NCBI RefSeq assembly: GCF_014243345.1
Contig: NZ_JACLZF010000002.1
Location: 372,001-436,000, forward strand
Length of the DNA stretch: 64,000 bases
Source: Robiginitalea sp. SC105
GTDB taxonomy: Bacteria; Bacteroidota; Bacteroidia; Flavobacteriales; Flavobacteriaceae
Direction: 5' to 3'
Shown here: positions 34,882 through 43,039 of the stretch, one piece after another
How positions within the stretch are numbered: the stretch's first letter is position 1
Layout: every line of letters begins with the position of its first letter
Notes under the pieces: model-generated
What the model saw: only the letters and a program-made list of their open reading frames with translations
The model's database searches: none
Told to the model about the DNA's origin: nothing
Position numbers and translations under genes: made by a program

Positions 34882-35859
34882 ATGGGAAGTAACAGGAGGA
34901 AGTTTATAAAGGACCTGGCCCTGACAGGGACGCTCCCGATTACCGGTTCCCTATTGGCCGGTATGGGGTCGAATCCGGTTGCTTATTCGGAGCCGACGGA
35001 TGTAAAAATCGGGTTCAACCTGCTCGCCTGGTCGGCCACGGTTTCGGAAGATTTGGACCCCATCATCGAACGGTTGGCGGGCCTGGGATTCCACGGCGTG
35101 GAATGCGCCATGGGAGCGAGGGAGGCTGCCGCTTACAATCGTTTTGGTGAACGCGCGCGGAGCCTGGGCCTCGGGGTGAATTGCGTGCTGGCCGTCGGTC
35201 CGGATACCAACCCGGTTAGCCCATCCGCGGCCGTCAGGGAAAAGGCGCTCGATGAAATCAGGTGGGCCATTGACAGGGCCGCCAGCATGGATGCCCGCGT
35301 GATCTGCGGCCCTTTCCATTCTGCTTTTGCGCACTTTACCGGCGCCCCGCCCACCGATCAGGAGTACGGCTGGAGCGCCGGGGTACTCCAGAAGGCTGGG
35401 GACCATGCCGCACAGGCCGGTATAACCCTTGCCCTTGAAGCCCTGAACCGCTTTGAGTGTTATTTGTGCAACACTATGGATCAACTCACTTTTCTGGTGA
35501 ACCGGGTTTCCCATCCCAGCGTGCAGGCTATGTTTGACACGCACCATGCAAATATGGAAGAGAAGAAATTCGCAACTGCAATTGCCGCCGTCTCACCTGT
35601 CCTCAGGCACGTCCATATCAGCGAGAATGACCGCGGAACCCCGGGGTACGGACATGTCCCCTGGGAGGAAACCTTCCGGTCGTTATCGGAGAATCGCTAT
35701 ACCGGATGGCTGACCATTGAGGCCTTCACCAGGAATGACCCGGATTTTGCGAATTCGATTAATGTCTGGCGCAATTTTTCGCCGGTCTGGGAGATGGCCG
35801 AGGAAGGGCTGGGATTTATCCGGAAGATGTGCGACGCCTACCGGCTAAACTACCGGTGA
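34882..35859 (+). CDS. Exported sugar isomerase/epimerase (Tat signal)
   Basis: 325 residues. The N terminus has a twin-arginine motif (NRRKFIKDLALTG) followed by a hydrophobic stretch, so it should be exported folded to the periplasm. The mature TIM barrel resembles hydroxypyruvate isomerase/D-tagatose 3-epimerase: KIGFNLLAWSATVSEDL, LGFHGVECAMGAREA, LALEALNRFECYL with metal-binding Glu, QAMFDTHHANMEEK (Asp/His), RHVHISENDRGTPG and GWLTIEAFTRND. It is the third isomerase/epimerase in this run of four plus-strand genes; the run may degrade a sugar or polyol (inference). Confidence 0.85.
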   Translation: MGSNRRKFIKDLALTGTLPITGSLLAGMGSNPVAYSEPTDVKIGFNLLAWSATVSEDLDPIIERLAGLGFHGVECAMGAREAAAYNRFGERARSLGLGVNCVLAVGPDTNPVSPSAAVREKALDEIRWAIDRAASMDARVICGPFHSAFAHFTGAPPTDQEYGWSAGVLQKAGDHAAQAGITLALEALNRFECYLCNTMDQLTFLVNRVSHPSVQAMFDTHHANMEEKKFATAIAAVSPVLRHVHISENDRGTPGYGHVPWEETFRSLSENRYTGWLTIEAFTRNDPDFANSINVWRNFSPVWEMAEEGLGFIRKMCDAYRLNYR

Positions 35860-35956
35860 ATTATCAACGGTGGAAGGCCCGGGGTTTATCAGTGCCAGCC
35901 ACTGCCCCCACTAAGATGGGGAAGTGCAACGCAAGCCGCTGTCCCGGCCCAAGTAT

Positions 35957-36997
35957 CTAATTAATGACCAACCTTTCCATCGTGGTCAATTCCGGGGTCC
36001 CACCCCGGTTGCCGCAACCCGAAGCCGTATACACGGCTCCTCCGTAAACGACCAGGCCGGTCCCATGCCGTCCCTGGTTGAAGCTTGGGTAACTTCGCCA
36101 TTCCCCGGTTTCCGGGTTGAGGCCTTCAACCTCGGCATGGGCCTTTTCCTGCAAAGTTGATTCTCCGCCTGCGACCAGCACATGCCCGTCGAAGACAGTG
36201 GAGAACGTTCCAGCCCGTTCAGTAGGGATCGGTTTCGCTACCGTGGACCAGGTATCCGAAGCTATGTCATAAACGTCCACTTCGGCCACCGTACCGCCGA
36301 ACGGCGTATCCGCCGACCCGGTATTGCGGCCGGCCAGGGCATAGATCCTGCCCTTGTGCATGGCGGCCTGAAAATGGTCCCGTGTCCGCGGCGCATCCGC
36401 CAGTACTTCCCATTCCCCGGTTTTCAGGTCATAGCTGTCCGCCCAATTTTTGTGGTCGCCGATATGTCCGTTTTTGATCCCGCACAGCATGTATATTTTG
36501 TCCCCGGACAGGACATTGCCCGTGGATCCCCTTTGGCGGTTTTCCGGGATGGCATCCCCCCTGGTCCAGGTATTGCTTTCCGTATCGTAAACATAGATAT
36601 GGTCCACCGGGTATTCCGCCGGATAGCCACCGGTTAAGGCTCCCAGGATATAGACCTTGCTGCCCACCACAACCGGTTGGAAATGGTGCATTTCAATGGG
36701 GGGTTCCGGTCCCTCGGACCAGATGCCGGTTTGTGTGTCGTAAATGCTTACCGGACGGATGCCACGGCCGCCAAGGAGATAGAATTTGTCGCCAACGCCT
36801 ACAAAGGCGGCCTCGTGGCGAGCAACGGGTTTGCTGCCGTCCGTACTTTCAACGAATTCCCAGGCGGGATCGGTGCGGTCAGTTTCTTCTGCCGCGGTAG
36901 CCGAATCATTATTTTTGGAAGTACGCTCCCCACCGTTGCAGGCCAGCAGGGAAAGGGTGAACAAGGCGGCGATGGGTATAACGGGAAGGCGGATCAT
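35957..36997 (-). CDS. Kelch-repeat lipoprotein
   Basis: 346 residues. Lipoprotein signal with lipobox LLAC, then Ser/Asn/Ala linker. The body has five or six Kelch repeats of about 47 residues with GG pairs and Trp: VGDKFYLLGGRGIRPVSIYD, VVGSKVYILGALTGG, YMLCGIKNGHIG, IYALAGRNTGSADTP, HVLVAGGESTLQEKAH and AVYTASGCGNRGG. The beta-propeller should be exposed at the outer surface or in the periplasm. It converges with the isomerase operon. Some Kelch lipoproteins act with sugar-processing loci (inference). Confidence 0.82.
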   Translation of the reverse strand: MIRLPVIPIAALFTLSLLACNGGERTSKNNDSATAAEETDRTDPAWEFVESTDGSKPVARHEAAFVGVGDKFYLLGGRGIRPVSIYDTQTGIWSEGPEPPIEMHHFQPVVVGSKVYILGALTGGYPAEYPVDHIYVYDTESNTWTRGDAIPENRQRGSTGNVLSGDKIYMLCGIKNGHIGDHKNWADSYDLKTGEWEVLADAPRTRDHFQAAMHKGRIYALAGRNTGSADTPFGGTVAEVDVYDIASDTWSTVAKPIPTERAGTFSTVFDGHVLVAGGESTLQEKAHAEVEGLNPETGEWRSYPSFNQGRHGTGLVVYGGAVYTASGCGNRGGTPELTTMERLVIN

Positions 36998-37184
36998 GTC
37001 AAAGTAATTATTTCCACTTGAAGATACGGCATAAAATTTTAGGATTTGGGGATTTGGGATTAGGAGGAAGCAGGATTTCCTGCTTATAATGTGGTGGCCA
37101 TCCCTCTGGCTGCCGGCGTGCTATATACTACGGGTTTTGTGCTCGGACCGGCGATAGGGGCGGTATACCACAGAACTCCGGTAT

Positions 37185-37284
37185 CCGACCAATAAGCGCC
37201 TATCTCCATCAATATGTTGCTGAGGCCCCAGTGTGTTCAGATATTGCCTGAATGGGCAGACCGTAATCCGAATCCTGTCCCTGG
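37185..37284 (+). repeat. Dispersed island repeat, copy A
   Basis: First of 13 plus-oriented copies (A-M). Form: CGACCAATAAGC..., CTCCATCAAT..., GCTGAGGCCCC..., then TTCAGATATTGCCTGAA and GGGCAGACC. The GCCC/GGGC arms and the inner TTCAG/CTGAA stem pair. Its 3' extension (CCTGTCCCTGGTTCTCAAT) is shared with M. Confidence 0.7.
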
Positions 37285-37319
37285 TTCTCAATTCATTAAG
37301 CCGGAGAACAACAATTTTT

Positions 37320-37348
37320 GTAATTTGAAGAGGTAACCAACCTCAACC
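37320..37348 (+). promoter_or_regulatory. DUF6090 leader with hairpin
   Basis: GTAATTTGAAGAGGTAACC followed by AACCTCAACC; GAGGT pairs with ACCTC across a 5-base loop immediately before the start codon. Confidence 0.6.
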
Positions 37349-38104
37349 ATGTTTCGCTTCTTCCGTCAAATACGCCAGCGACTCCTGACTGACAATAAAT
37401 TCAGTAAGTACCTGCTGTATGCGGTTGGAGAGATTCTCTTGGTGGTGATCGGGATTTTGATTGCGTTGCAGGTAGATAATTGGAATAATAAGCGAGAGGA
37501 TAGGCTAAGGGAAGAAATACTAGTGAAAAATATTATCCAGGACCTGACCGACGACGGAGTTACTTTAAATCAGCTGATTCAACAGGCGCTATTCAAACAA
37601 AATATCCACCTTCAGTTGTACGATGCGACCCGTGCGGATTCTTCAGGCGATGATGGGGAGATCTTCACCTCCGAGTATCTGGAATATATCGACCTGGTAA
37701 GCCAAACCTGGGATAATCACAGGAATTCGCCCCAACTCATCTCCGATCTGGAGATAAGAAATCAACTGAACCGGTATTTAAGCGATTATCAGAAGGCTGC
37801 CAAATATGTTGACATCAGTAATGGTATTGTAACAGAGGCCCGTGATTTTAACAAAGAATACGACCTATTAAACCTGGAGGCTGTGTTTCGGTCAAGTCCG
37901 GATAATCAGGACTTTGATCCTTCCCAACTTTTAGATTCTGAACAATTACTTAAAACTTTGCGATCAGGGGCATTCGATCAGGTGGTTGTTGAACTTTTTC
38001 TCAGTACACAGGATGCGCTGCAATGGCTTAACAACCTGCTTCGGCAAAACGAGACGCTGGTCGCATCTCTGAACACTTATCTGGACAAACTGAATAAGCC
38101 ATGA
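37349..38104 (+). CDS. DUF6090 family membrane protein
   Basis: 251 residues: MFRFFRQIRQRLLTDNKF, SKYLLYAVGEILLVVIGILI and ALQVDNWNNKRE, then a variable acidic/helical domain (NIIQDLTDDGVTLNQLI ... YLSDYQKAAKYVDISN). Preceded by repeat copy A and the hairpin leader. Its stop overlaps the start of a truncated paralogue (ATGA at 38101). Function unknown. Confidence 0.8.
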   Translation: MFRFFRQIRQRLLTDNKFSKYLLYAVGEILLVVIGILIALQVDNWNNKREDRLREEILVKNIIQDLTDDGVTLNQLIQQALFKQNIHLQLYDATRADSSGDDGEIFTSEYLEYIDLVSQTWDNHRNSPQLISDLEIRNQLNRYLSDYQKAAKYVDISNGIVTEARDFNKEYDLLNLEAVFRSSPDNQDFDPSQLLDSEQLLKTLRSGAFDQVVVELFLSTQDALQWLNNLLRQNETLVASLNTYLDKLNKP

Positions 38105-38259
38105 TCCGCTTCTTCCGCCAGCTCCGACAACGTCTAATAGCCGACAATCAATTCAGCAAATACCTGCTGTATGCGGTTGGGGAGATTTTACTGGTGGTGT
38201 TTGGGATCATTATCCCTTTACAGGTTAGACAAATTGGAAGAATCCCAAAAAGAGCGTAA
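38101..38259 (+). pseudogene. Truncated DUF6090 paralogue
   Basis: 52 codons from ATG at 38101. The first ~40 match the family closely (MIRFFRQLRQRLIADNQF, SKYLLYAVGEILLVVFGIII, PLQV), then the frame goes wrong at the NWNE position (reads RQIGRIPKRA) and stops. A one- to two-base indel next to the end of the conserved module removed the variable domain. Confidence 0.7.
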
Positions 38260-38325
38260 CGGCAAAAAATATATGGGGAGGAGGCAGCACATTCGGTTTT
38301 AATAAATAATCTGATCGCTTGAAAT

Positions 38326-38883
38326 ATGAAACTTAAAAAATTAGTTCAATGGGTAGAGCTTGTTGCAAACATTGCAGTTGTAATCTCAGTGGTGTACCTT
38401 TCCTTAGAGGTACAAAAAAACACGAAAGCCATTGAATCTCAATCCATAAAAGACAGATCTCAGAGACTAAATCAACCCTATATAAATTCACCCCTTATTC
38501 CATCAATACTTGCTAAGATTAAGCAAGTCGATGGTCCAGAGCCGGGAGAAGCAAATTTAATGAACCGTTATAATCTTACTTATGAAGAGGCCGCAATATA
38601 TGGTAGATATACAACTGAAATTATGAGTGGCCTGGAAGCGGAATACATTCAGGCTGGCCCATCTCAGGGACTCATAGAACGTGTTCAGCTTTTATTTCTT
38701 TTTCCGGATATCTATATAGCCTGGGATAATGGTTATTTTCCTCAAATCCAATCCATTGAATTTAAAGACTATGTATCACACATTAGAACACTACCTTTAG
38801 CTAAGATGGTATCTGACTATAAAAATGCCTTGGATTCTTTAAAAACACTAAAAATTGAGAACACAGATACTATTCGCCAATGA
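38326..38883 (+). CDS. Hypothetical single-helix membrane protein
   Basis: 185 residues. N-terminal WVELVANIAVVISVVYLSLEVQKNTK is a membrane helix followed by a QNTK motif; the same layout is seen in the gene at 41456 (WASLIANLGVLIGIIFLAME then QNTK). The rest is a helical soluble domain of about 150 residues, probably periplasmic or cytoplasmic. The gene is strongly AT-rich. I recall such helix-plus-NTK proteins as hypothetical; function unknown. Confidence 0.6.
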   Translation: MKLKKLVQWVELVANIAVVISVVYLSLEVQKNTKAIESQSIKDRSQRLNQPYINSPLIPSILAKIKQVDGPEPGEANLMNRYNLTYEEAAIYGRYTTEIMSGLEAEYIQAGPSQGLIERVQLLFLFPDIYIAWDNGYFPQIQSIEFKDYVSHIRTLPLAKMVSDYKNALDSLKTLKIENTDTIRQ

Positions 38884-39002
38884 ATTATCGAAATTGATAT
38901 TACAAAGTTTCTGTTTATTTAATCAATAAGACCTTATTTGAGACAGTACGGCGAAAATCGAAAATTGGCCTGTTGTTTTTTCGTACCCTCGTCAGGAACC
39001 GC

Positions 39003-39293
39003 TTAGTTTTCTAGTGCTGCCAATTGAATCACCAGCTGCTCCCGCTTTTCAAGCAATACCAGATATTCGTTCTCCAGGTTTTTGACAATGGGGTTTTCCG
39101 AAGAGGAAGACCTAAGCAAACGCGTCATTTCCTGACCTAAATCCTCCAAGCGTTCGGTTAGGACTACCAGGGATTGTTCCAGACTGTCCCGGACCTGAAC
39201 GGTCTGAGTCGTTTCGGGTGCTATAACAGGGTCGGTTTGTGCCAGGCAATTGGAAGTCAGGGCGAAGGATAGGATGACCAATAGTTTTTTCAT
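39003..39293 (-). CDS. Small periplasmic coiled-coil protein
   Basis: 96 residues. Signal peptide MKKLLVILSFALTSNCLAQ, then QVRDSLEQSLVVLTERLEDLGQEM and NLENEYLVLLEKREQLVIQL, a probable coiled coil in the periplasm. No family recognised. It lies 115 bp left of the att-like direct repeat. Confidence 0.55.
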   Translation of the reverse strand: MKKLLVILSFALTSNCLAQTDPVIAPETTQTVQVRDSLEQSLVVLTERLEDLGQEMTRLLRSSSSENPIVKNLENEYLVLLEKREQLVIQLAALEN

Positions 39294-39407
39294 ATAATTG
39301 GGATTTTTGGGAAGATGTTGGTTGAAGTCACAAGGATAGGCAAACTGGCCCAGGATTCCTTACGGCTATGCACAAATGACCTAAAAAACTGTGTTGCTGG
39401 TTCTATT

Positions 39408-39545
39408 CGTAGCCCCGCTAGGAACCAAACCAATTAAATAACCCAATATTTCACTTCAAATCGGGCAAATTTTGGGCAAATTAAAAAAGGCTCAACTGAA
39501 ATACATCAGCTAAGCCTTTGACTAACATGTGACCACGCCAGGATT
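39408..39545 (+). repeat. Left direct repeat of the tRNA-Arg island (att-like)
   Basis: About 138 bp closely matching 57152-57290. It ends in GTGACCACGCCAGGATT (39529-39545), identical to the 3' end of the tRNA-Arg gene at 57275-57348. It also contains tagccccgcta, resembling another tRNA 3' end. It looks like the left attachment site of an integrated island; the tRNA-side copy is the right site. Confidence 0.75.
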
Positions 39546-39688
39546 ACCTTCGCTGCGCTTGGTTTTCCTGACTATCCCATAGTCTGCATCGAAAGCTCCA
39601 AACCTGTGGTTTGCGCCTTGTTTCGCCTTCACTTCGGCAATCAAGAAAGCTTTCTGCTCAATTTGCTACACTCCGAATTGAGGAGAAG

Positions 39689-39817
39689 TCACAATTCCAT
39701 CTTTACCGGAACCTCAATGTATCCGTCCCCATACCACCTGATGATCAAAGGCTCTTGTGCATCCTCAATGGTTTCCTTGCTCACATCTTTGCCTGTGCCA
39801 TAATTAATCTCCGTGAA
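39689..39817 (-). pseudogene. Possible 3' gene fragment
   Basis: A 42-residue minus-strand open segment with protein-like composition (INYGTGKDVSKETIEDAQ, IIRWYGDGYIEVPV) that stops at 39689. Upstream it runs into repeat copy B, so it has no start of its own. Probably the remnant of a gene cut by an insertion. Confidence 0.25.
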
Positions 39818-39818
39818 T

Positions 39819-39906
39819 GGTAACTTAGATCCACTAGGTCTGAGAATATGCCTAAATGGGCAGACTGTGATGCTTATATTAACAAAAAACACCAAACCCG
39901 ATACCT
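39819..39906 (+). repeat. Dispersed island repeat, copy B
   Basis: 3' part of the repeat (GGTAACTTAGATCCACTAGG..., GGGCAGACT). Inner pairing TAGG/CCTA is present. Its downstream 40 bases match those after copy K, and the genes that follow are paralogues. Confidence 0.6.
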
Positions 39907-39986
39907 TTATGTATCTGAATTACCTACCCGGTTATCTCATTACATCAATCCGTAATTCTCTAATTACTTTAGAATCCAGTTAAATT

Positions 39987-40361
39987 CTACCAGATTGAAA
40001 CAATACCAATCGCAGCCACACCACCTACAACCAATACAAAGACCAAAGGTATTCCAATCCACAGCATGGTTGAGCCAATTTTGTCTTTTAGCTTAACCGT
40101 TCTGATATCTTCAGTACGCAATAGGCTTTTGATCAGTTTTCCGGATTTCTTAGTCACACCATAAAATTGTCCATCCTCATAGGTGATGTATTTGTACTCG
40201 GCGGATTCCCCATTGGAGTTGGTGATTTTCGTCTGGATATGCTCCTGCTCTGCTATCTCCAGGGTCGTCGGGTTCCTTTGGTAAGCCACACAGCTCTGGA
40301 ACAGGATCAGGGAGGTCATCAATAGTAAACAAATTATCAGGGTCTTTGATAATGGTTTCAT
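39987..40361 (-). CDS. Small lipoprotein, paralogue of the gene at 53541
   Basis: 124 residues. Lipobox LILFQSC (Cys near residue 24), then a ~75-residue soluble part (NSNGESAEYKYITYEDGQFYGVTKKSG) and a C-terminal membrane helix TMLWIGIPLVFVLVVGGVAAIG. The gene at 53541 has the same signal, the same region and the same helix layout. Both sit after a repeat copy and are divergent from a plus-strand lipoprotein across a conserved intergenic region. Function unknown. Confidence 0.7.
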   Translation of the reverse strand: MKPLSKTLIICLLLMTSLILFQSCVAYQRNPTTLEIAEQEHIQTKITNSNGESAEYKYITYEDGQFYGVTKKSGKLIKSLLRTEDIRTVKLKDKIGSTMLWIGIPLVFVLVVGGVAAIGIVSIW

Positions 40362-40409
40362 GCCTCTGGATTTATCTTAAACTAAGATAGGTAGTGGACC
40401 ACATAAGCA

Positions 40410-40444
40410 TGTCCGGTATTTTGCTTATCACAAGTTTTCGGACA
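40410..40444. promoter_or_regulatory. Inverted repeat in the divergent intergenic region
   Basis: TGTCCG and CGGACA arms separated by 23 bases. The equivalent site at 53984-54020 has longer arms (GTGTCCG/CGGACAC). Both lie between a paralogous minus-strand lipoprotein and a different plus-strand lipoprotein, so it may be a regulator-binding site or a hairpin. Confidence 0.5.
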
Positions 40445-40511
40445 ACCGATCCAGGGTAATAGCTAAATTGATTTTATAATCCTATAGGGATCTAATTTTA
40501 AATTTTAAAGG

Positions 40512-41144
40512 ATGTGGACTTACCGACTTTTTTTTGTTCTATTTCTACTGTTGACCTTTTCTTCCTGCAATAAGATTGGGGTTTGGGATGATGTTGAGAT
40601 TCCTTCACTAGGTGGTTTCGGCAGTTTTGATTCGGATGGGCTTTGGGAAGGGCTTGGCAGTTCTGATTGGGAATATGGTAGTTTTGATTGGCAGGGATCT
40701 GATTGGGATTACTTCACTTTTAAGTTATGGGCCGAACAGGACTTCTATTGTGAAACAACAGAAATGATGTACCGCAATCCTGTTTATTATCAAGGGCCAA
40801 ACGTTAAGTTCTATAGTAATAATCAGTTTACTGTAGATTTAGAATTTGTCCATGGGGAATTATATAGCACATGGCAGAAAAATATTTTTTTTGACACCCA
40901 TAGCAGGACAGGTGAATGGTATTTAATCGAGGAATCTGAAGATAAGGTAACCTTTGAGTTGATTTATGAAGTAGATGGCCAAGAGCGGATAGAGATATTG
41001 GAATCACGACCTACAGTGATTCAAGAAGCAGACACTACACTTTATTACACAAGTTGGATTGTTAGCCGAGAATGTTTGAATCGGGACACGGTCTCAGTAT
41101 GGAGCAATACATGGGTAGATTACATGGAGACATGGAAGAATTAA
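40512..41144 (+). CDS. Hypothetical lipoprotein
   Basis: 210 residues. Signal peptide with lipobox TFSSC (Cys near 20). The first part has unusual tandem Gly/Ser/Asp/Trp segments (GGFGSFDSDGLWEG ... GSSDWEYGSFDWQGSDWD), then a beta-rich domain (YNNQ-like VKFYSNNQFTVDLEFVHGEL) and a Trp/Asp-rich end. Divergent from the lipoprotein at 39987. The gene at 54075, in the equivalent place next to the paralogous lipoprotein, is not recognisably related. AT-rich. Function unknown. Confidence 0.6.
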   Translation: MWTYRLFFVLFLLLTFSSCNKIGVWDDVEIPSLGGFGSFDSDGLWEGLGSSDWEYGSFDWQGSDWDYFTFKLWAEQDFYCETTEMMYRNPVYYQGPNVKFYSNNQFTVDLEFVHGELYSTWQKNIFFDTHSRTGEWYLIEESEDKVTFELIYEVDGQERIEILESRPTVIQEADTTLYYTSWIVSRECLNRDTVSVWSNTWVDYMETWKN

Positions 41145-41175
41145 CCTGTACCATTCCAGATTGTCTAAATTTTGA

Positions 41176-41265
41176 CACTTAGAAGAAGGCGAGATCATTT
41201 ACCTGGAGTTTAAGGCAACCAAGAAATATGGCATGGAGAAGAATGGCCCCAGGTTCTATTTTTAA
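41176..41265 (+). pseudogene. 3' fragment of an unknown gene
   Basis: A plus-strand open segment LEEGEIIYLEFKATKKYG ending RFYF* with no start; the frame opens after a stop. It lies between a lipoprotein gene and repeat copy C. Probably the remnant of a truncated cassette gene. Confidence 0.35.
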
Positions 41266-41274
41266 GTTGCCGTG

Positions 41275-41352
41275 TCGACCAACAAGCAACGATCTCCCCC
41301 AAAAGGTAGCTTAGGTCCACTACGGCTGAGATCATGGGTTAATGGGCAGACC
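41275..41352 (+). repeat. Dispersed island repeat, copy C
   Basis: CGACCAACAAGCAACGATC, then GGTAGCTTAGGTCCAC and TAATGGGCAGACC. Intact core; GTCC/GGGC arms pair with one G-U. Confidence 0.65.
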
Positions 41353-41455
41353 ATTTTTCTATTTTGTAGAATTTGATTTGTGATACCCAAATATCAATAT
41401 TGGCTTTCTTAAAATCGATATATTGTTCATATATAAACAATTGGAGGGCAATACT

Positions 41456-41935
41456 ATGGATGTAGGAACTATAAACCAATGGGCTTCTTTAATAGCCAAT
41501 TTAGGAGTACTAATCGGGATAATTTTTCTTGCAATGGAACTGAGACAGAATACTAAGAATCTGGCTGCCCAGGCAAGGGCTACCTATTTTTCAAGTCTTG
41601 CTGATACTTTTAGGATTCCGGCAGAGAATATTTCACTTACCGAGGCTATGGCAAAGGATCAGAGTGGAAAAGAATTAACCCAAGCTGAACGTTGGCAAGT
41701 AATGGCATTTTGGACACGAGTTCAAACAACAGTTGAGTGGGGATATAAGGAACTGCCCCGATCGGAATTTCTGCATTCTCTGCCATTCCAAAAAATCACC
41801 TATGACATGATGCCTTTATATCGAGCTTCATGGCAAGAACGAGAATCCCTATTCGATCCTACATTTTACGGATTTATGATGAAGAATGTTTTTGACAAAG
41901 GCGATCTTGAAAATAATTTAGACAAAAATGATTAG
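41456..41935 (+). CDS. Hypothetical single-helix membrane protein
   Basis: 159 residues from ATG at 41456, which has a GGAGGG ribosome-binding site 9 bp upstream; an alternative TTG start at 41423 is less likely. N terminus WASLIANLGVLIGIIFLAME then QNTK, like the gene at 38326. The rest is helical (AERWQVMAFWTRVQTTVEW). Function unknown. Confidence 0.6.
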   Translation: MDVGTINQWASLIANLGVLIGIIFLAMELRQNTKNLAAQARATYFSSLADTFRIPAENISLTEAMAKDQSGKELTQAERWQVMAFWTRVQTTVEWGYKELPRSEFLHSLPFQKITYDMMPLYRASWQERESLFDPTFYGFMMKNVFDKGDLENNLDKND

Positions 41936-41945
41936 GTTACCATAG

Positions 41946-42045
41946 GGACCAATTAGCGACGATATTTCCTGAAAAGTAGCTGAGGTCCACCCTAAGAGAG
42001 ATAATACTTAAATGGGCAGACCGTGCACGCTAAAACGAATAGATG
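41946..42045 (+). repeat. Dispersed island repeat, copy D
   Basis: GGACCAATTAGCGACGAT..., GAAAAGTAGCTGAGGTCCACC, inner TAAG/CTTA pairing, GGGCAGACC. The following GTGCACGCTAAAACGAATAG is shared with copy L, although different genes follow. Confidence 0.7.
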
Positions 42046-42077
42046 AAGCCACTCTGATATTATCGTTTTGCCATTAA

Positions 42078-42725
42078 TCAGGGAAGTTTTGTTCTTGAAA
42101 GCACGGTAAGAAAAGCCTTCCCGCTAACCCAAGCAGCCACGCCCCCAACTATAAAGCCACTAATAAAAATCTCCATCGGCCAACTAAGGTCTAACTTGTC
42201 CCCTATGAACATAAAGAAGAGTGCCGTAGGTATCAGACTTAAAAAGAGCCCAATGATCCATAATAAAAGCCATCTATTAGTCTTAATTCCTTTTTTAGTT
42301 AAAAAGAAATATTGAGCTATTCCTGCAAAAGTGCCACTGCCTACGGTTACAATAATGGGATCGAGCGGTCCGGGCAGGTTACCATAGCCCATTAATCGTA
42401 AAGGCCAATCTATTATAATGACCATTAGTCCAATGCCAATGGCCGTAACTAATACCCAAGAAAAAGGTCCTAATCTATTATTAATATTAATTGATTTTAA
42501 AACAATTGACTGCAAATACCCAATAAAGGCTCCAAAAACTATAGAAACAATGAGCCTACGAATATACATCCATACCGTAAAATCCCAGGTCTGTTCAGGT
42601 GCCCAATGCTTCTCAAAATCAAATCCGTATTTTAGGGTAAAATCAAGCTGAAGCCAAAGGACAAAGCCAAGCCCAAAGCCAGCGGCGTTAACAAGAACCC
42701 ATTTGAGCAGTACATTTGTTTCCAT
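42078..42725 (-). CDS. Polytopic membrane protein of unknown function
   Basis: 215 residues with about six transmembrane helices (WVLVNAAGFGLGFVLWLQL, LIVSIVFGAFIGYLQSIVL, FSWVLVTAIGIGLMVIIID, TVGSGTFAGIAQYFFL, WLLLWIIGLFLSLIPTALFF, FISGFIVGGVAAWVSG). The GxLGxxxWLQL and GIAQYFFL patterns resemble widespread hypothetical membrane proteins. Stop codon lies 32 bp from repeat copy D. Function unknown. Confidence 0.65.
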   Translation of the reverse strand: METNVLLKWVLVNAAGFGLGFVLWLQLDFTLKYGFDFEKHWAPEQTWDFTVWMYIRRLIVSIVFGAFIGYLQSIVLKSININNRLGPFSWVLVTAIGIGLMVIIIDWPLRLMGYGNLPGPLDPIIVTVGSGTFAGIAQYFFLTKKGIKTNRWLLLWIIGLFLSLIPTALFFMFIGDKLDLSWPMEIFISGFIVGGVAAWVSGKAFLTVLSRTKLP

Positions 42726-42875
42726 CGAATTGTTTGCTAGTCAGCCAATTAAAGATATTAAAAATCTGCAAATCAGGCCTTTTGGAGTTCATCACTGCGT
42801 TCTCACTGAAAAGCAACGGATTCATTGGATTATCGTGAATGCCCTTTAGTTTCAGCTTAAGTTCTCCTAGGTATT

Positions 42876-43035
42876 CCTCTCCCTTAGTAGGTGACAAAAA
42901 AAGTCAAGTTCAGAAATAGATCGAGAGGGGATACGTATTGACCAATTAGCCACGATCTCCTCCAAAAGGTAGCTCAGGTTCACTGCATGAGAGATAATGG
43001 CGAAATGGGTAGACCGTGAAGCGAATCCTGTCCCG
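42876..43035 (+). repeat. Dispersed island repeat, copy E (full length)
   Basis: Begins with CCTCTCCCTTAGTAGGTGAC; contains GATCGAGAGGGG (partly inverted to the start), then TTGACCAATTAGCCACGATC, GGTAGCTCAGGTTCAC and TGGGTAGACC. GUUCA/UGGGU pairing keeps the stem by wobbles. Confidence 0.7.
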
Positions 43036-43039
43036 AAAT

